A DNA stretch of 43,260 nucleotides from Gammaproteobacteria bacterium (lineage in GTDB: Bacteria > Pseudomonadota > Gammaproteobacteria > SZUA-152), in the NCBI GenBank assembly GCA_011321815.1, contig DROS01000016.1:1-43260 (forward strand), written 5' to 3'. Of the stretch, positions 10,801 through 18,061 are shown in pieces (position 1 is the stretch's first letter; every line of letters begins with the position of its first letter). Made by a program: the position numbers and the translations under genes. The notes beneath the pieces were generated by a model. It ran no database searches. It was not told where the DNA came from and was given only the letters and a program-made list of their open reading frames with translations.

Positions 10801-12262
10801 TGGCAGTGTCACGACTGCGGCCAACTATCTTGAAAACTCGCTTGCCCGTACCATGCCGGTAGCTGTTGGCTTTCTCGCCAATCAGGTGGGTCTGGGTGGC
10901 CTTGGCCGCAGAATCGGTGAAATGATCGGGCGCGTGCAAGAGAAAGTGGACGAGGGCATAGACTGGCTGATTGACAAGGCGATGAGTGCGGGAGGAGCCT
11001 TGCTGAATATGGGGCGCAATGCAGTTGCCACCGTAAGAGATGGCGTGGCAGGGCTTTTTTGGTGGAAAAGAAAATCGAGATTTCAGGTCGGTGATGAAAA
11101 TCATGAACTCTATTTTCGGGATAATGATCCTTCTGCTCCAATTATGGTTGCAAGTGTACCAAGTGATTTGCGCAGATGGTTAGATGACAATAAACCTGAA
11201 GGCACTGAAGGAGAACTTGCAAGAAAATATGGTGTGGCTGTTCAGAAAGCAGCTGTTATGGAACGCAAAAGAAGTGAACTTTTGAAAGTGCAACGGAATG
11301 AGAATGCAACTGAACAAGAGAAAGAAAATGCCCAAAATGTACTGAGAGAGTGGGATGACCTTAAAGATGAATTGAAATCATTTATGGTGGCACTAAAAGA
11401 CGCCTCTAAGCACAAGGATACGCGTATTGAATATGGTGGGCTTCAAAATGGTTCGACTGGAAAGCAAGCTACTGCTTTTCCTTTAACTATTAAGGGTGAG
11501 AATGGTAGTGGTGTTTCTACTAGCAATGAAGTCTGGGAGGCTGTTCGTTTAAGAAAAAAAGGGAATAGCACTTATTATATTCAAGGGCATTTGATCAACA
11601 ATAATCTCCACGGAAAGGGAAGCAACAAGGCTAACTTGGCGCCTATCACTAGAAGTGCTAACGCTGATCATTCAGAAAGAGTGGAGGAAAAAGTCAAAGA
11701 CTATGTATGGAATAGAGAAGAAAAAAACCCAGAAGGCAAGGCTGCAAAATATAGCGTGACAGCACGATATGACACCCATTCAGTTGGCTTGTTAGCAATG
11801 AATGATAAAATTGATAAATTCACCACCAGTGCTGATGTGAGGCGTCAACTGAGGCGGATTGTTGCTGCCGAACAAATGCTGCCGACAGCCTTTGAGTGCA
11901 GAGCAGAAAAGGTTAATAGAGACGGTGATGTCTACCGTGAGACGGGTGAAACAATTATTGGAGAACCCGTTGTTACTATTCCTAGCCGTATTCCAGACAC
12001 GGTTCCTCAAATAGATAATCAACCTGTGGAATTGCCTACGATTCCCGGCAACCCAAGAAATAAATCTGAGGTGCTCGTCGCGGCTGAGAGTATGCGGGAG
12101 TCGGGTTATAGTTGGGCTGATATCGCAAGGGCTTTTAATGCAGATGAAAATGTGCAGTCAATACAAGATACACCTTGGATTGGTGGAAATATTTCTAGAG
12201 ATTTGAATGCACTTCGATCAAATGAGCAGGCCTCAGAAAGTAGAAGAGGTGAAGGGAGATAG
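7817..12262 (+). CDS. DUF4157 eCIS-associated cargo protein with putative C-terminal endonuclease toxin
   Basis: The start is TTG: an in-frame stop lies at 7802-7804 and a GAGGTG ribosome binding site sits 8 nt upstream. The 1481-residue protein opens with a disordered basic segment and the motif DRAEVRNIL, then QPKLTVGAPDDRYEQEADRV, the usual entry to DUF4157. A Glu/Gln-rich low-complexity linker follows (~95-215), then the DUF4157 core (~222-300) with FSDVRIHTD and the metallopeptidase-like HELTH at ~285. Three ~140-residue repeats begin near 365, 507 and 648, each with the pattern PLLxVILGxxPxxxxxVERN. A long helical, glycine-spaced region runs to the WWKRK boundary at ~1082. The C-terminus contains GHLINNNLHGKGSNKANLAP then ITRSANADHS, typical of a His-Me finger/non-specific DNA-RNA endonuclease class toxin. 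DUF4157 is an established marker of eCIS-loaded effectors; cargo status here is inferred. Confidence 0.85.
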   Translation: MHKAAKKKPSPVTAARSTSSSATHHFPISQQNDRAEVRNILHVVDIQPKLTVGAPDDRYEQEADRVADRVVSDQSVGVVSNRVSSGLVGGETAGSQPANDVQAQENEQAPAEEQEEVQADFVQRRRDAAGDDDEENNIQALPVQRQADDEEEEETVQAKAAPEKKAGQEGKQLKYIVDPDNPGQVAKEDVQAKAAPHPPRNASSASIVSLLNSTKGGGATLPVNVRNDMEAQFSADFSDVRIHTDGTAAEMSRQINAQAFTHGRDIYFNEGQYDPGSSTGRRLLAHELTHTIQQGAATQRSSSPLPVRQKTEEETAAPHVQRGWLGDAWDAVSGAASAAVDFVAEQLSAALNYVKGLFTDFVQRIPGYRLLSVVIGQDPVSGDPVERNGINFIEAGLDVIPFGGSFKRKLEETGKLQDAAAWLDERINALDGISLAAILENLGRFWDGLSITDLGNVSAVLTRAANIIRAPIARIVTFCGDVASYFLQLIKNYLLQELSDFVARQEQARGFPLLTVILGKNPITDEEVERNGMNLIRGFVLLSADGEEQLRQMEESGSLQRAADWIDTSVANLGLAWEGIKNAFSESWALVTIENLVTDPIGTFLEIVGKFAEPVMVIVNFVVEVAAMILQFIKEALLSRLSTYARDTRGYPLLTVILGRDPFTNDPVERNTENLIHGFMSLMEGGEEQFQEMKETGAIERMSNRIERAVASLNFTLEYIVGLFITAWNSFSLRDLAAPLDAFMRIVNLFADPLLRLINFVVEVVKIVIEVILRIMEFPFALISNIMTKAVQAFNDIKRDPIGFLKNLLRAVKTGFAQFFNNIATHLLNGVTGWLFKELDEAGITPPTDFSLQSILGLVLDILGISMDKIFEKLAARIGQERVDRIRAMGERLAGAWAFVSDVMTRGPVAIWEYVKEKLNNLWSMVLEAVSNWVVTRIISQVTAKLLSMLDPTGIMAVVNGFIAFFKAVQSFIAYLREMLEIVNSFVEGVAEIAAGSVTTAANYLENSLARTMPVAVGFLANQVGLGGLGRRIGEMIGRVQEKVDEGIDWLIDKAMSAGGALLNMGRNAVATVRDGVAGLFWWKRKSRFQVGDENHELYFRDNDPSAPIMVASVPSDLRRWLDDNKPEGTEGELARKYGVAVQKAAVMERKRSELLKVQRNENATEQEKENAQNVLREWDDLKDELKSFMVALKDASKHKDTRIEYGGLQNGSTGKQATAFPLTIKGENGSGVSTSNEVWEAVRLRKKGNSTYYIQGHLINNNLHGKGSNKANLAPITRSANADHSERVEEKVKDYVWNREEKNPEGKAAKYSVTARYDTHSVGLLAMNDKIDKFTTSADVRRQLRRIVAAEQMLPTAFECRAEKVNRDGDVYRETGETIIGEPVVTIPSRIPDTVPQIDNQPVELPTIPGNPRNKSEVLVAAESMRESGYSWADIARAFNADENVQSIQDTPWIGGNISRDLNALRSNEQASESRRGEGR

Positions 12263-12265
12263 ATG

Positions 12266-12772
12266 ATGAAGGTAGTTGGCACGTTGCTGGCGTTGTGCGT
12301 ACTAATCGCTATGATCATTGGGATTGGTTATAGTTTTGTTTTTGTGTACGAACTGTTGTCTATGCATTGGAGTAGTTTAGATGATAAATGGCATGCAATA
12401 TTGACCGTGATTGCCGCGGTGATTGTATTTACAGCTTTATTTGTCACTTATGTGTTGGTGCGGACGATTCGGTATGAAGCCGGGCGTAGTGTAGGCAGGG
12501 TTGAAGCATATAATGCATTTGTTACCTGGTACTCAGCGCTCACGAAATGTGCCGGACAGCTGCCGGATACGGCAACCCTGGCGCCCACAAAAAACCGCAT
12601 CATGCTCTGGGGAAGCAACCGTGTGGTGCGTCAAATCAACCTGTTGCATGAGCTGCTGGCAAAGGAGGGAGTGGAGCCTGATTCGGTGCTTGAAAAGGCC
12701 GGACATGTTTTTCTTGAGATCAGGCGTGAGCTGGGACACCGAAGCCCGGGCGTTGACCGGAGCATCATCTGA
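12266..12772 (+). CDS. Small two-helix membrane protein next to the cargo gene (possible immunity protein)
   Basis: The gene follows the cargo stop codon by only three bases and must be cotranscribed. Two tandem ATGs exist (12263 and 12266); the second is better spaced from the GGGAG at 12254-12258. The ~168-residue product has two hydrophobic helices, about residues 4-27 and 44-66, with a short polar loop, and a cytoplasmic-looking C-terminal domain with IMLWGSNRVVRQINLL and the ending VFLEIRRELGH. I recognise the LWGS plus IRRELG arrangement from small uncharacterised membrane proteins but cannot name the family. The first half shares the low G+C look of the toxin C-terminus, while the second half returns to the local average. 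An immunity or helper function is suggested by position only. Confidence 0.7.
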   Translation: MKVVGTLLALCVLIAMIIGIGYSFVFVYELLSMHWSSLDDKWHAILTVIAAVIVFTALFVTYVLVRTIRYEAGRSVGRVEAYNAFVTWYSALTKCAGQLPDTATLAPTKNRIMLWGSNRVVRQINLLHELLAKEGVEPDSVLEKAGHVFLEIRRELGHRSPGVDRSII

Positions 12773-12813
12773 TTCTGTTATTAATGGCGACCTGATAAAA
12801 CGGGACAAGGCAT

Positions 12814-13047
12814 ATGCGTATGTACACAAAAGAGAAATTGCCACCGGCTGTGGCTAAAAAAAATGCCGCGACAATTACTCCGGGTGCTGCAAAGAAAAAT
12901 GGTGATCGTTCTGAAGTACGCGCTATTCTTCAGGAGAATGTGACACAGAAAAAAGAACGGCCTGTTCCGGAGTCGACCGGTGCCGTAAAAGAGGTTGTGT
13001 CACAGGTTGAGCGCAAGAATAATCCGGACGATCCTGAAACAGGATAG
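12814..13047 (+). CDS. 77-residue protein sharing the N-terminal motif of the DUF4157 cargo
   Basis: This short basic, disordered protein contains GDRSEVRAILQENVTQKK, which parallels NDRAEVRNILHVVDIQPK at the start of the DUF4157 protein 5 kb upstream. Both are preceded by a Lys/Ala/Thr-rich segment. The protein ends before any DUF4157 core would begin. Two in-frame ATGs (12814 and 12820) are possible; the second is better spaced from an AAGG. It lies 41 bases after the membrane protein gene, so it may be the last gene of the cargo operon. It could be a remnant of a second cargo gene, a free-standing loading signal or adaptor, or a chance small ORF; the shared motif argues against chance. Confidence 0.55.
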   Translation: MRMYTKEKLPPAVAKKNAATITPGAAKKNGDRSEVRAILQENVTQKKERPVPESTGAVKEVVSQVERKNNPDDPETG

Positions 13048-13450
13048 GGGAAAATTGATCCGTAAATGCGTTTGTATATGACTTCGCAACGAGTTTTTTA
13101 CCATCCTGGGAAAAATGCCCGCCTTTTCATGCGCCAGATTAGGTAATTGTTACCGGGTGCCAGCTTGGTCATGCTGGGTCATATTTTTTCCGGATGTTGT
13201 TCACCCTTGCATGTTCGGCACAGCCTGGCTCAGGGCAGGCAATGGAGCATCCGCAAGTTTGCTGACATAACCGGGACGTTGGGTGGCTCTGAAAAGTACA
13301 GGTAATGCCAGGCGAACGAACACAGATAGCGATAGACTACATGTCAAGCGCCAGTTATATTACGTCACTTCTTTCTTTGCTTTGTCGACCTGATGCTTCC
13401 ATTGTGGACAGGTGATGGCGGGAACCGGCAGATGGTTCACTTTTAATCTC
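13048..13450. other. Intergenic stretch with no recognisable gene
   Basis: About 400 bases with no convincing coding potential, no ribosome binding site linked to a plausible ORF and no clear RNA gene. It leads into a MITE-like repeat. It may be debris of older insertions. Confidence 0.6.
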
Positions 13451-13571
13451 TTTGAGTTCAATTCCCCGCAGCTTGCTGCGTAAGTTTTTTGTTCAAACGT
13501 GTAAGCGTTTGAGCTGGCAGTTTAATATTCCGCTTCGCGCAGCGAGATAGCTTGCTGCGGGGTTGTTTATT
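13451..13571. repeat. MITE-like palindromic element, copy A
   Basis: The left end reads TTTGAGTTCAATTCCCC then GCAGCTTGCTGCG, and the right end AGCTTGCTGCGGGG then TTGTTTATT. The right end matches copy B (upstream of mucD) at 22 of 23 bases and the left ends are also alike. The ends form an imperfect inverted repeat around GCTGCGGGG. No transposase is encoded within, so it would be a non-autonomous element. Confidence 0.65.
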
Positions 13572-13692
13572 GGAGGGGGGAAGTGAGGGACGCGCCTGTT
13601 CCGCACGTTGCCATAAAGCTGTGCTTACAAGAGACATTTTATGTTATCAAATGTCGTTGAATAATAGCCTGACCAGGTCCTGGATATACGAT

Positions 13693-14163
13693 ATGCCGAC
13701 AACCATGAAGATAGGCCCTTGTTTTTTCTTATTGCTTCTTTTTACTCCCGGTCTCACATTTGGGGAGGGCACCGGAAAAAATTTTTTACGGATAGAAAAA
13801 AGCACACAATCTGACACTGATCTAAGTATTACCTCTATTGGCGGATTCGGATTTAACGATGGAAAGATTGGCCATGCTGACTTGTTGTATATTAAATCTG
13901 TTAATGAAGGTGATGGCTTGGCGATGGATGCCGGCGCAGCTTATGCATTTAATGCGGGTGCTGCCTTTTTTGTCGGTGGGGGATTTTTGCTCGGATATAA
14001 CTGGGATAAAAATGGTATTATTGGTGCGTTCTATCCTGAGGCAGGCATTGCAGTTAACATCACGAAGTCATTGGGAATAACTCTTGGTGCCAAACGCTAT
14101 TTCAATTTATATGACGACACAGAAAATATCATTATGTTCGGGTTACTTTTCAGCGATCTTTAA
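13693..14163 (+). CDS. Small exported protein, possible outer-membrane beta-barrel
   Basis: The frame is open from 13552, but a signal peptide begins at MPTTMKIGPCFFLLLLFTPG, so the start is probably ATG 13693 (or 13705); no good ribosome binding site decides it. The predicted signal peptide ends near TFG, leaving about 130 residues. The mature part alternates polar and hydrophobic residues and is rich in Gly and aromatic residues, with segments such as AAYAFNAGAAFFVGGGFLLG and GITLGAKRYFNLY, which fits a small beta-barrel or beta-sandwich envelope protein. It does not end in the classical C-terminal aromatic residue. I do not recognise a specific family. It is flanked by a MITE-like repeat upstream and a structured hairpin region downstream and shares no operon with its neighbours. 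Confidence 0.6.
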   Translation: MPTTMKIGPCFFLLLLFTPGLTFGEGTGKNFLRIEKSTQSDTDLSITSIGGFGFNDGKIGHADLLYIKSVNEGDGLAMDAGAAYAFNAGAAFFVGGGFLLGYNWDKNGIIGAFYPEAGIAVNITKSLGITLGAKRYFNLYDDTENIIMFGLLFSDL

Positions 14164-14245
14164 ACAAAAAAACTGCGCCGCAAGCTGCAAGGAATTCTGC
14201 CTGGAGAGATTAAATGTATGGTGTAAGGGCATCGTAAAAATGAAT

Positions 14246-14285
14246 TTCCCCTGTTTTACAGGATAAAGCCTGGCTTTATAGGGAA
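14246..14285. other. Compact nested hairpin (three-way junction) downstream of the exported-protein gene
   Basis: TTCCC at 14246-14250 pairs with GGGAA at 14281-14285, enclosing two hairpins: CTGTTTTACAG and the palindrome ATAAAGCCTGGCTTTAT. A T-run begins six bases later (GCTGTTTTT). It may act as a terminator for the upstream gene or be a structured RNA. The rest of 14164-14739 shows no supportable gene. Confidence 0.5.
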
Positions 14286-14684
14286 GGCTGTTTTTAATTT
14301 AAAAACTTGCGATACCATTCGGAATAATTATCCCGCCATTGGCCGGTTTCGTTATATTTTCAGTATTCCCGGTGAATTTTTTCGTCAGTGTTTTTTTGCA
14401 ATAGACCGGGAGAAGATATGCCTTTTAATCGGGCAGGGCACGAGTGGATGTATAAATCATCCAGTGGTGTGGGTAATACCATCGATTTTGATCCAATCAG
14501 AAATATCAGTCGGCAGGTACAGGGCATTTTAACGTATGATTTTTGATCAACAGCCGCACAGCCAGATGGCAGTAAAGACTTTGACCTTGTCAAAATACTC
14601 CCTGCCAACTTGTCTGGCTGCTGGACAAGGTTGTTTCTGAACGGGTGGCAAGCCAGCCCCCCGGGGCCGACAACAGCCATAATC

Positions 14685-14715
14685 TTCAGGCAGACAGGAT
14701 ATCTGCCTGCCTGAA
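14685..14715 (-). terminator. Hairpin downstream of the FG-GAP lipoprotein gene
   Basis: TTCAGGCAGACAG and CTGCCTGCCTGAA pair over 13 positions with one mismatch around a 5-nt loop, 25 bases beyond the stop codon of the minus-strand gene. No strong T-run follows on the minus strand, so the terminator call is tentative. Confidence 0.4.
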
Positions 14716-14739
14716 AGAGAATTACTCCGTCGGTCAGAG

Positions 14740-17700
14740 TTAGTTTATAACAGCCTGGATTTTTGCAGAAAATACAACTTCAACGACTGCATCATCAAAC
14801 CCGATGATGTCATCGGTACCATCACCGTTGACATCAGCCATCAGGCGCGGGTTTTCATTTCCTGTCCAGCCATTACGGAAATCTGGTCCGGTTTGCCACT
14901 CATATCCGGGCATATAAGTACCACTTGCATTACCCGCATTCAATGAATAATAAACCTTGCCGCTGGCTCCCGGGCCGAAGCCGATAATATCAGGATAACC
15001 ATCACCATTGATATCTGCCAGGAATCTGGGGTCGTCCTGGATACGCCAGCCATTATTGTAGGAGAATCTGTTTATTGCTACGTAGAATGCATTGTTGAAA
15101 TTCGTTTCCTGAGCCTGGCTGATAGCAACAGACGCATTGGCAAAACCGACGATATCATCCTTGTTATCTTTATTCACATCTGCCAATAAACGCAGATGTT
15201 TATCTATCCTGTAACCATTGCTATAAGCAAATAATGGCATATCCCATATTTCAGCAGTAAAACCATTTGCCTTGTTATTAATCCGGGCAAAAGTTTTCGT
15301 TGATCCAAAGGCGACGATGTCAGGATAATCATCACCATTAACATCAGCCATAACGCGCGGGTGGTTTACATTCCAGCCACCGGTGGCTGATCCAAAAGAA
15401 GCCAATACAACACCGTTTGGTGGTTTGATAAAACCACTGCCCGTTGAAATTGCTATTTCAACACCAGTAGACCTGAATGCCACAATGTCCATTTTTCCAT
15501 CATTATTGAAGTCACTCAGAAATCGTGGATGTTTACCGATTCTCCAGGTTTTATTATAACCGTAATCATCTATCCACTCTGAGGCTACCGCAAACATTCC
15601 TGTACCATCATTCACAGCAACCATTACCCCTTCATCGGCAAATACCACGATGTCAGGCCTGAAGTCTCCAGTGACATCTTCCAGTTCAAAAATATGTTTT
15701 GTTTTGTCATAGCTTCCATAGTCTTGCAATGTGCCAAAATCCTCAAGTACCTTTATGGCCGTATCAAAACCGCTACCATTTGACAGTGCAGCCCAGGTGC
15801 CATCGGGCCCAAAGCCCAACAAATCAGTTTTTCCGTCCCCGTTAATATCTTTGGCAATTCTTGTATGGATTGTTTCATCCCAGGATTCATCAGATGTCAT
15901 GCTGCCGATGCTTGCACTGAATCCGGCTTGCAAATTTATAGAATATGTACGGATCTGATCATCCAGATTTGTGCTTTTGGCAGTGACTGTCACTGTATAC
16001 TGACCTTTGTCAGCATACGGGTGGAGTGTGTTTATAGAACCTAATCCGGAAGAAGGTAGTACCGTTGGCGTTGTATTGTCTCCCCAGTTAATTTCAACGC
16101 TGTCCAGTGTTACCTCCGGTGTCGAAATAACTTCACCTGTTACCGTAATTAAATCACCAGGTCCGGTAAAGATCAGATCAATAGAAACAAACTTTATTCC
16201 AAGGGTATCGTCAACGTCATCCGGTATGCCATCACCATCGGTATCACTATTGTCAGGATCAAGTCCTTTTTCTCTTTCCTGGTCATCGCTTAAACCATCG
16301 CCATCTGCATCGGCATTAAGCGGGTCCGAATACACGAAACGTGGATAATCAAAGTCAGGGTTTTGTACTGCGACATACCAACCCTCTTTAACCTCTTCAA
16401 AATCAGTAAGGGTATCATTATCGGTGTTGGCTTTATCAGGATCGCTGCCGATCAGGTATTCTTCCCGGTTGAAAATTCTGTCACCATCGGAATCAGCGAG
16501 ATACACCATGGTGATTCTGTCTCGTGGCTTGAGTATAATATCCTCAAAATTAACATCCGGATTTTCATCAATGCTTGCACTATTGGTGAAGACATACCAG
16601 AAGCCATCTTCAATACTTTCGTTTTTCTGGTCGCGTACCTGGCTTAATACAGTCCGACGGATGACCCCTGTCGGATTATTATTACTGTCCAGTACTTCCT
16701 GGGCCTGGGTTTTATAGGGGATTTTAAGTATTTTTTCCATAACGTCAGCAACCGAAATCCCTGATACTTCCTGGGTCTGCGGATCACGGTTGACATTGGC
16801 TGCCACCATATAACGTTCAACTATATCTGTGTTATTAATTCTGCTCGCGCCATAGTCGATTACCACTTGTGCGGTTTTTGATGATATATCCTGGCTCAGG
16901 CGCGCAAAATTACGACCATCCTCATCACCAATCTTGTCCAGGCTATAATTACTCACAGTAAACAAGAGGCCGCTCGGGTTCTGCATTAACTCTTTTAATA
17001 GTGGGACCGAGGGTGATTCGGTCACCACGAGCTTCTGGATGCTTTCGTCAGTTCCCAATGTTTTAACACCGCCATCGGGTTCAAATCGCAGGGTTCCTAC
17101 CGGTTGAAACGAGCTTGTGTTATTAACACGTTTTTTTGCAATGACTTCAACACTTGACAAATCAAATGACAAATTTGAGGTGTTGGTGATCATTAAAGTG
17201 CTTGTTAAACTTCCGCTTTCTGTCACATTGGTGAAATTTGTTGCGGCCTCCTGATATATTCCATACTCCTGACGTGCACTTCTGGCGGCTGTCGAGGTAA
17301 TGCTTGTCGAGGTTTCTTCTGTTGCTGAGGAGGAAACACTGGCTTCTCCACCTACCTTGGCGGAACCGCCAAAACCGGTTATACCATAATTACCCTCTAC
17401 TTCGGCATAAACGCGACTGCTACTTCCAACTGTGGAAGATGTTGCCTCGGTATCAGATCGGCTATAGCTTGATTGTGATCCCTGCGTGAAATTTGTGGTA
17501 GAGCTGAAAACCGAGTCTCCTGAAACACTTTCCTTAACGTCAAGCTGGATCGTTGGCGCATCAATCACATCGATAGCAATCGTTGGCAGGTCAGCAACCA
17601 GGGGACTAAAACCACCATTGGTCACTTCAAATTTATCATCAAAACCATCACCATCGGTATCCGCCAGTATTGGCGATGTACCAATGGCTTGCTCTTCACT

Positions 17701-17844
17701 GTTTGTCAGACCATCACCATCTGTGTCAGTTGATGTTGCCGGGGTATCACCGCCACCGCCACCACCGCCGCAGGCTGTCAGTAATATCAGAGCCAATAAC
17801 GCTGTGCCGGTTAAATAAATGGAGGCAAATGCACGATTTTTCAT
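14740..17844 (-). CDS. Lipoprotein with TSP3 calcium repeats, protective-antigen-like module, PKD and FG-GAP repeats
   Basis: The start chosen is the ATG at 17844, preceded by an AGGA site; an upstream frame extension lacks support. The 1034-residue product has a lipoprotein signal peptide with lipobox LLTAC (Cys25) and a Gly-run. TSP3-type calcium motifs (DTDGDGLTNSEE and similar) lie at ~40-73. After PLVADLPTIAIDV (81-93) comes a Ser/Thr-rich alternating stretch (~105-190) with GFGGSAKVGGEASV, then a beta-rich region to ~330. More calcium motifs occur at ~451-545, a PKD-like domain at ~553-638 (INWGDNTTP, HPYADKGQYTVTV), and seven FG-GAP/VCBS repeats at ~665-1030 (DINGDGYPDIIGFGPG type). 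The order of the first half resembles anthrax protective antigen and clostridial/Vip1 binary-toxin B subunits. It should sit on the outer membrane or be surface exposed. Pore formation is a hypothesis; the repeats and lipobox are directly visible. Confidence 0.8.
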   Translation of the reverse strand: MKNRAFASIYLTGTALLALILLTACGGGGGGGDTPATSTDTDGDGLTNSEEQAIGTSPILADTDGDGFDDKFEVTNGGFSPLVADLPTIAIDVIDAPTIQLDVKESVSGDSVFSSTTNFTQGSQSSYSRSDTEATSSTVGSSSRVYAEVEGNYGITGFGGSAKVGGEASVSSSATEETSTSITSTAARSARQEYGIYQEAATNFTNVTESGSLTSTLMITNTSNLSFDLSSVEVIAKKRVNNTSSFQPVGTLRFEPDGGVKTLGTDESIQKLVVTESPSVPLLKELMQNPSGLLFTVSNYSLDKIGDEDGRNFARLSQDISSKTAQVVIDYGASRINNTDIVERYMVAANVNRDPQTQEVSGISVADVMEKILKIPYKTQAQEVLDSNNNPTGVIRRTVLSQVRDQKNESIEDGFWYVFTNSASIDENPDVNFEDIILKPRDRITMVYLADSDGDRIFNREEYLIGSDPDKANTDNDTLTDFEEVKEGWYVAVQNPDFDYPRFVYSDPLNADADGDGLSDDQEREKGLDPDNSDTDGDGIPDDVDDTLGIKFVSIDLIFTGPGDLITVTGEVISTPEVTLDSVEINWGDNTTPTVLPSSGLGSINTLHPYADKGQYTVTVTAKSTNLDDQIRTYSINLQAGFSASIGSMTSDESWDETIHTRIAKDINGDGKTDLLGFGPDGTWAALSNGSGFDTAIKVLEDFGTLQDYGSYDKTKHIFELEDVTGDFRPDIVVFADEGVMVAVNDGTGMFAVASEWIDDYGYNKTWRIGKHPRFLSDFNNDGKMDIVAFRSTGVEIAISTGSGFIKPPNGVVLASFGSATGGWNVNHPRVMADVNGDDYPDIVAFGSTKTFARINNKANGFTAEIWDMPLFAYSNGYRIDKHLRLLADVNKDNKDDIVGFANASVAISQAQETNFNNAFYVAINRFSYNNGWRIQDDPRFLADINGDGYPDIIGFGPGASGKVYYSLNAGNASGTYMPGYEWQTGPDFRNGWTGNENPRLMADVNGDGTDDIIGFDDAVVEVVFSAKIQAVIN

Positions 17845-17930
17845 GAAAAATATCCTGTGGAACATACTGAACGATTGATAATCATTTATACCGCTAATGA
17901 AACTCACAGTACATTCGCCAAAGGTCGGTA

Positions 17931-17958
17931 GGGACTACAGACTTTAGTCTGTAGTCCC
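17931..17958. repeat. Perfect 13-bp palindrome
   Basis: GGGACTACAGACT and AGTCTGTAGTCCC form a perfect 13-bp inverted repeat around two T residues, in the gap between the divergent lipoprotein and response-regulator genes. There is no T-run, so it is more likely a REP-like element or a binding/cruciform site than a terminator. Confidence 0.7.
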
Positions 17959-18061
17959 CGTGCTATTGCAGTACCTGTTGAAAACGATACACTACTGGAA
18001 TGCAGATATATTCGCGTTTACAGCGATAATAAATTCACTGACAACACAGGCTGCCAGGCAA

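Noticed and set aside
13360-13461. 33-codon minus-strand ORF with a TTG start and the ending QWKHQVDKAKKEVT
   Set aside because: It overlaps the left end of the MITE-like repeat and has no firm family; too short to support.
14360-14680. 106-codon minus-strand ORF after the exported-protein gene
   Set aside because: No ribosome binding site, no domain and an irregular amino-acid make-up; more likely chance.
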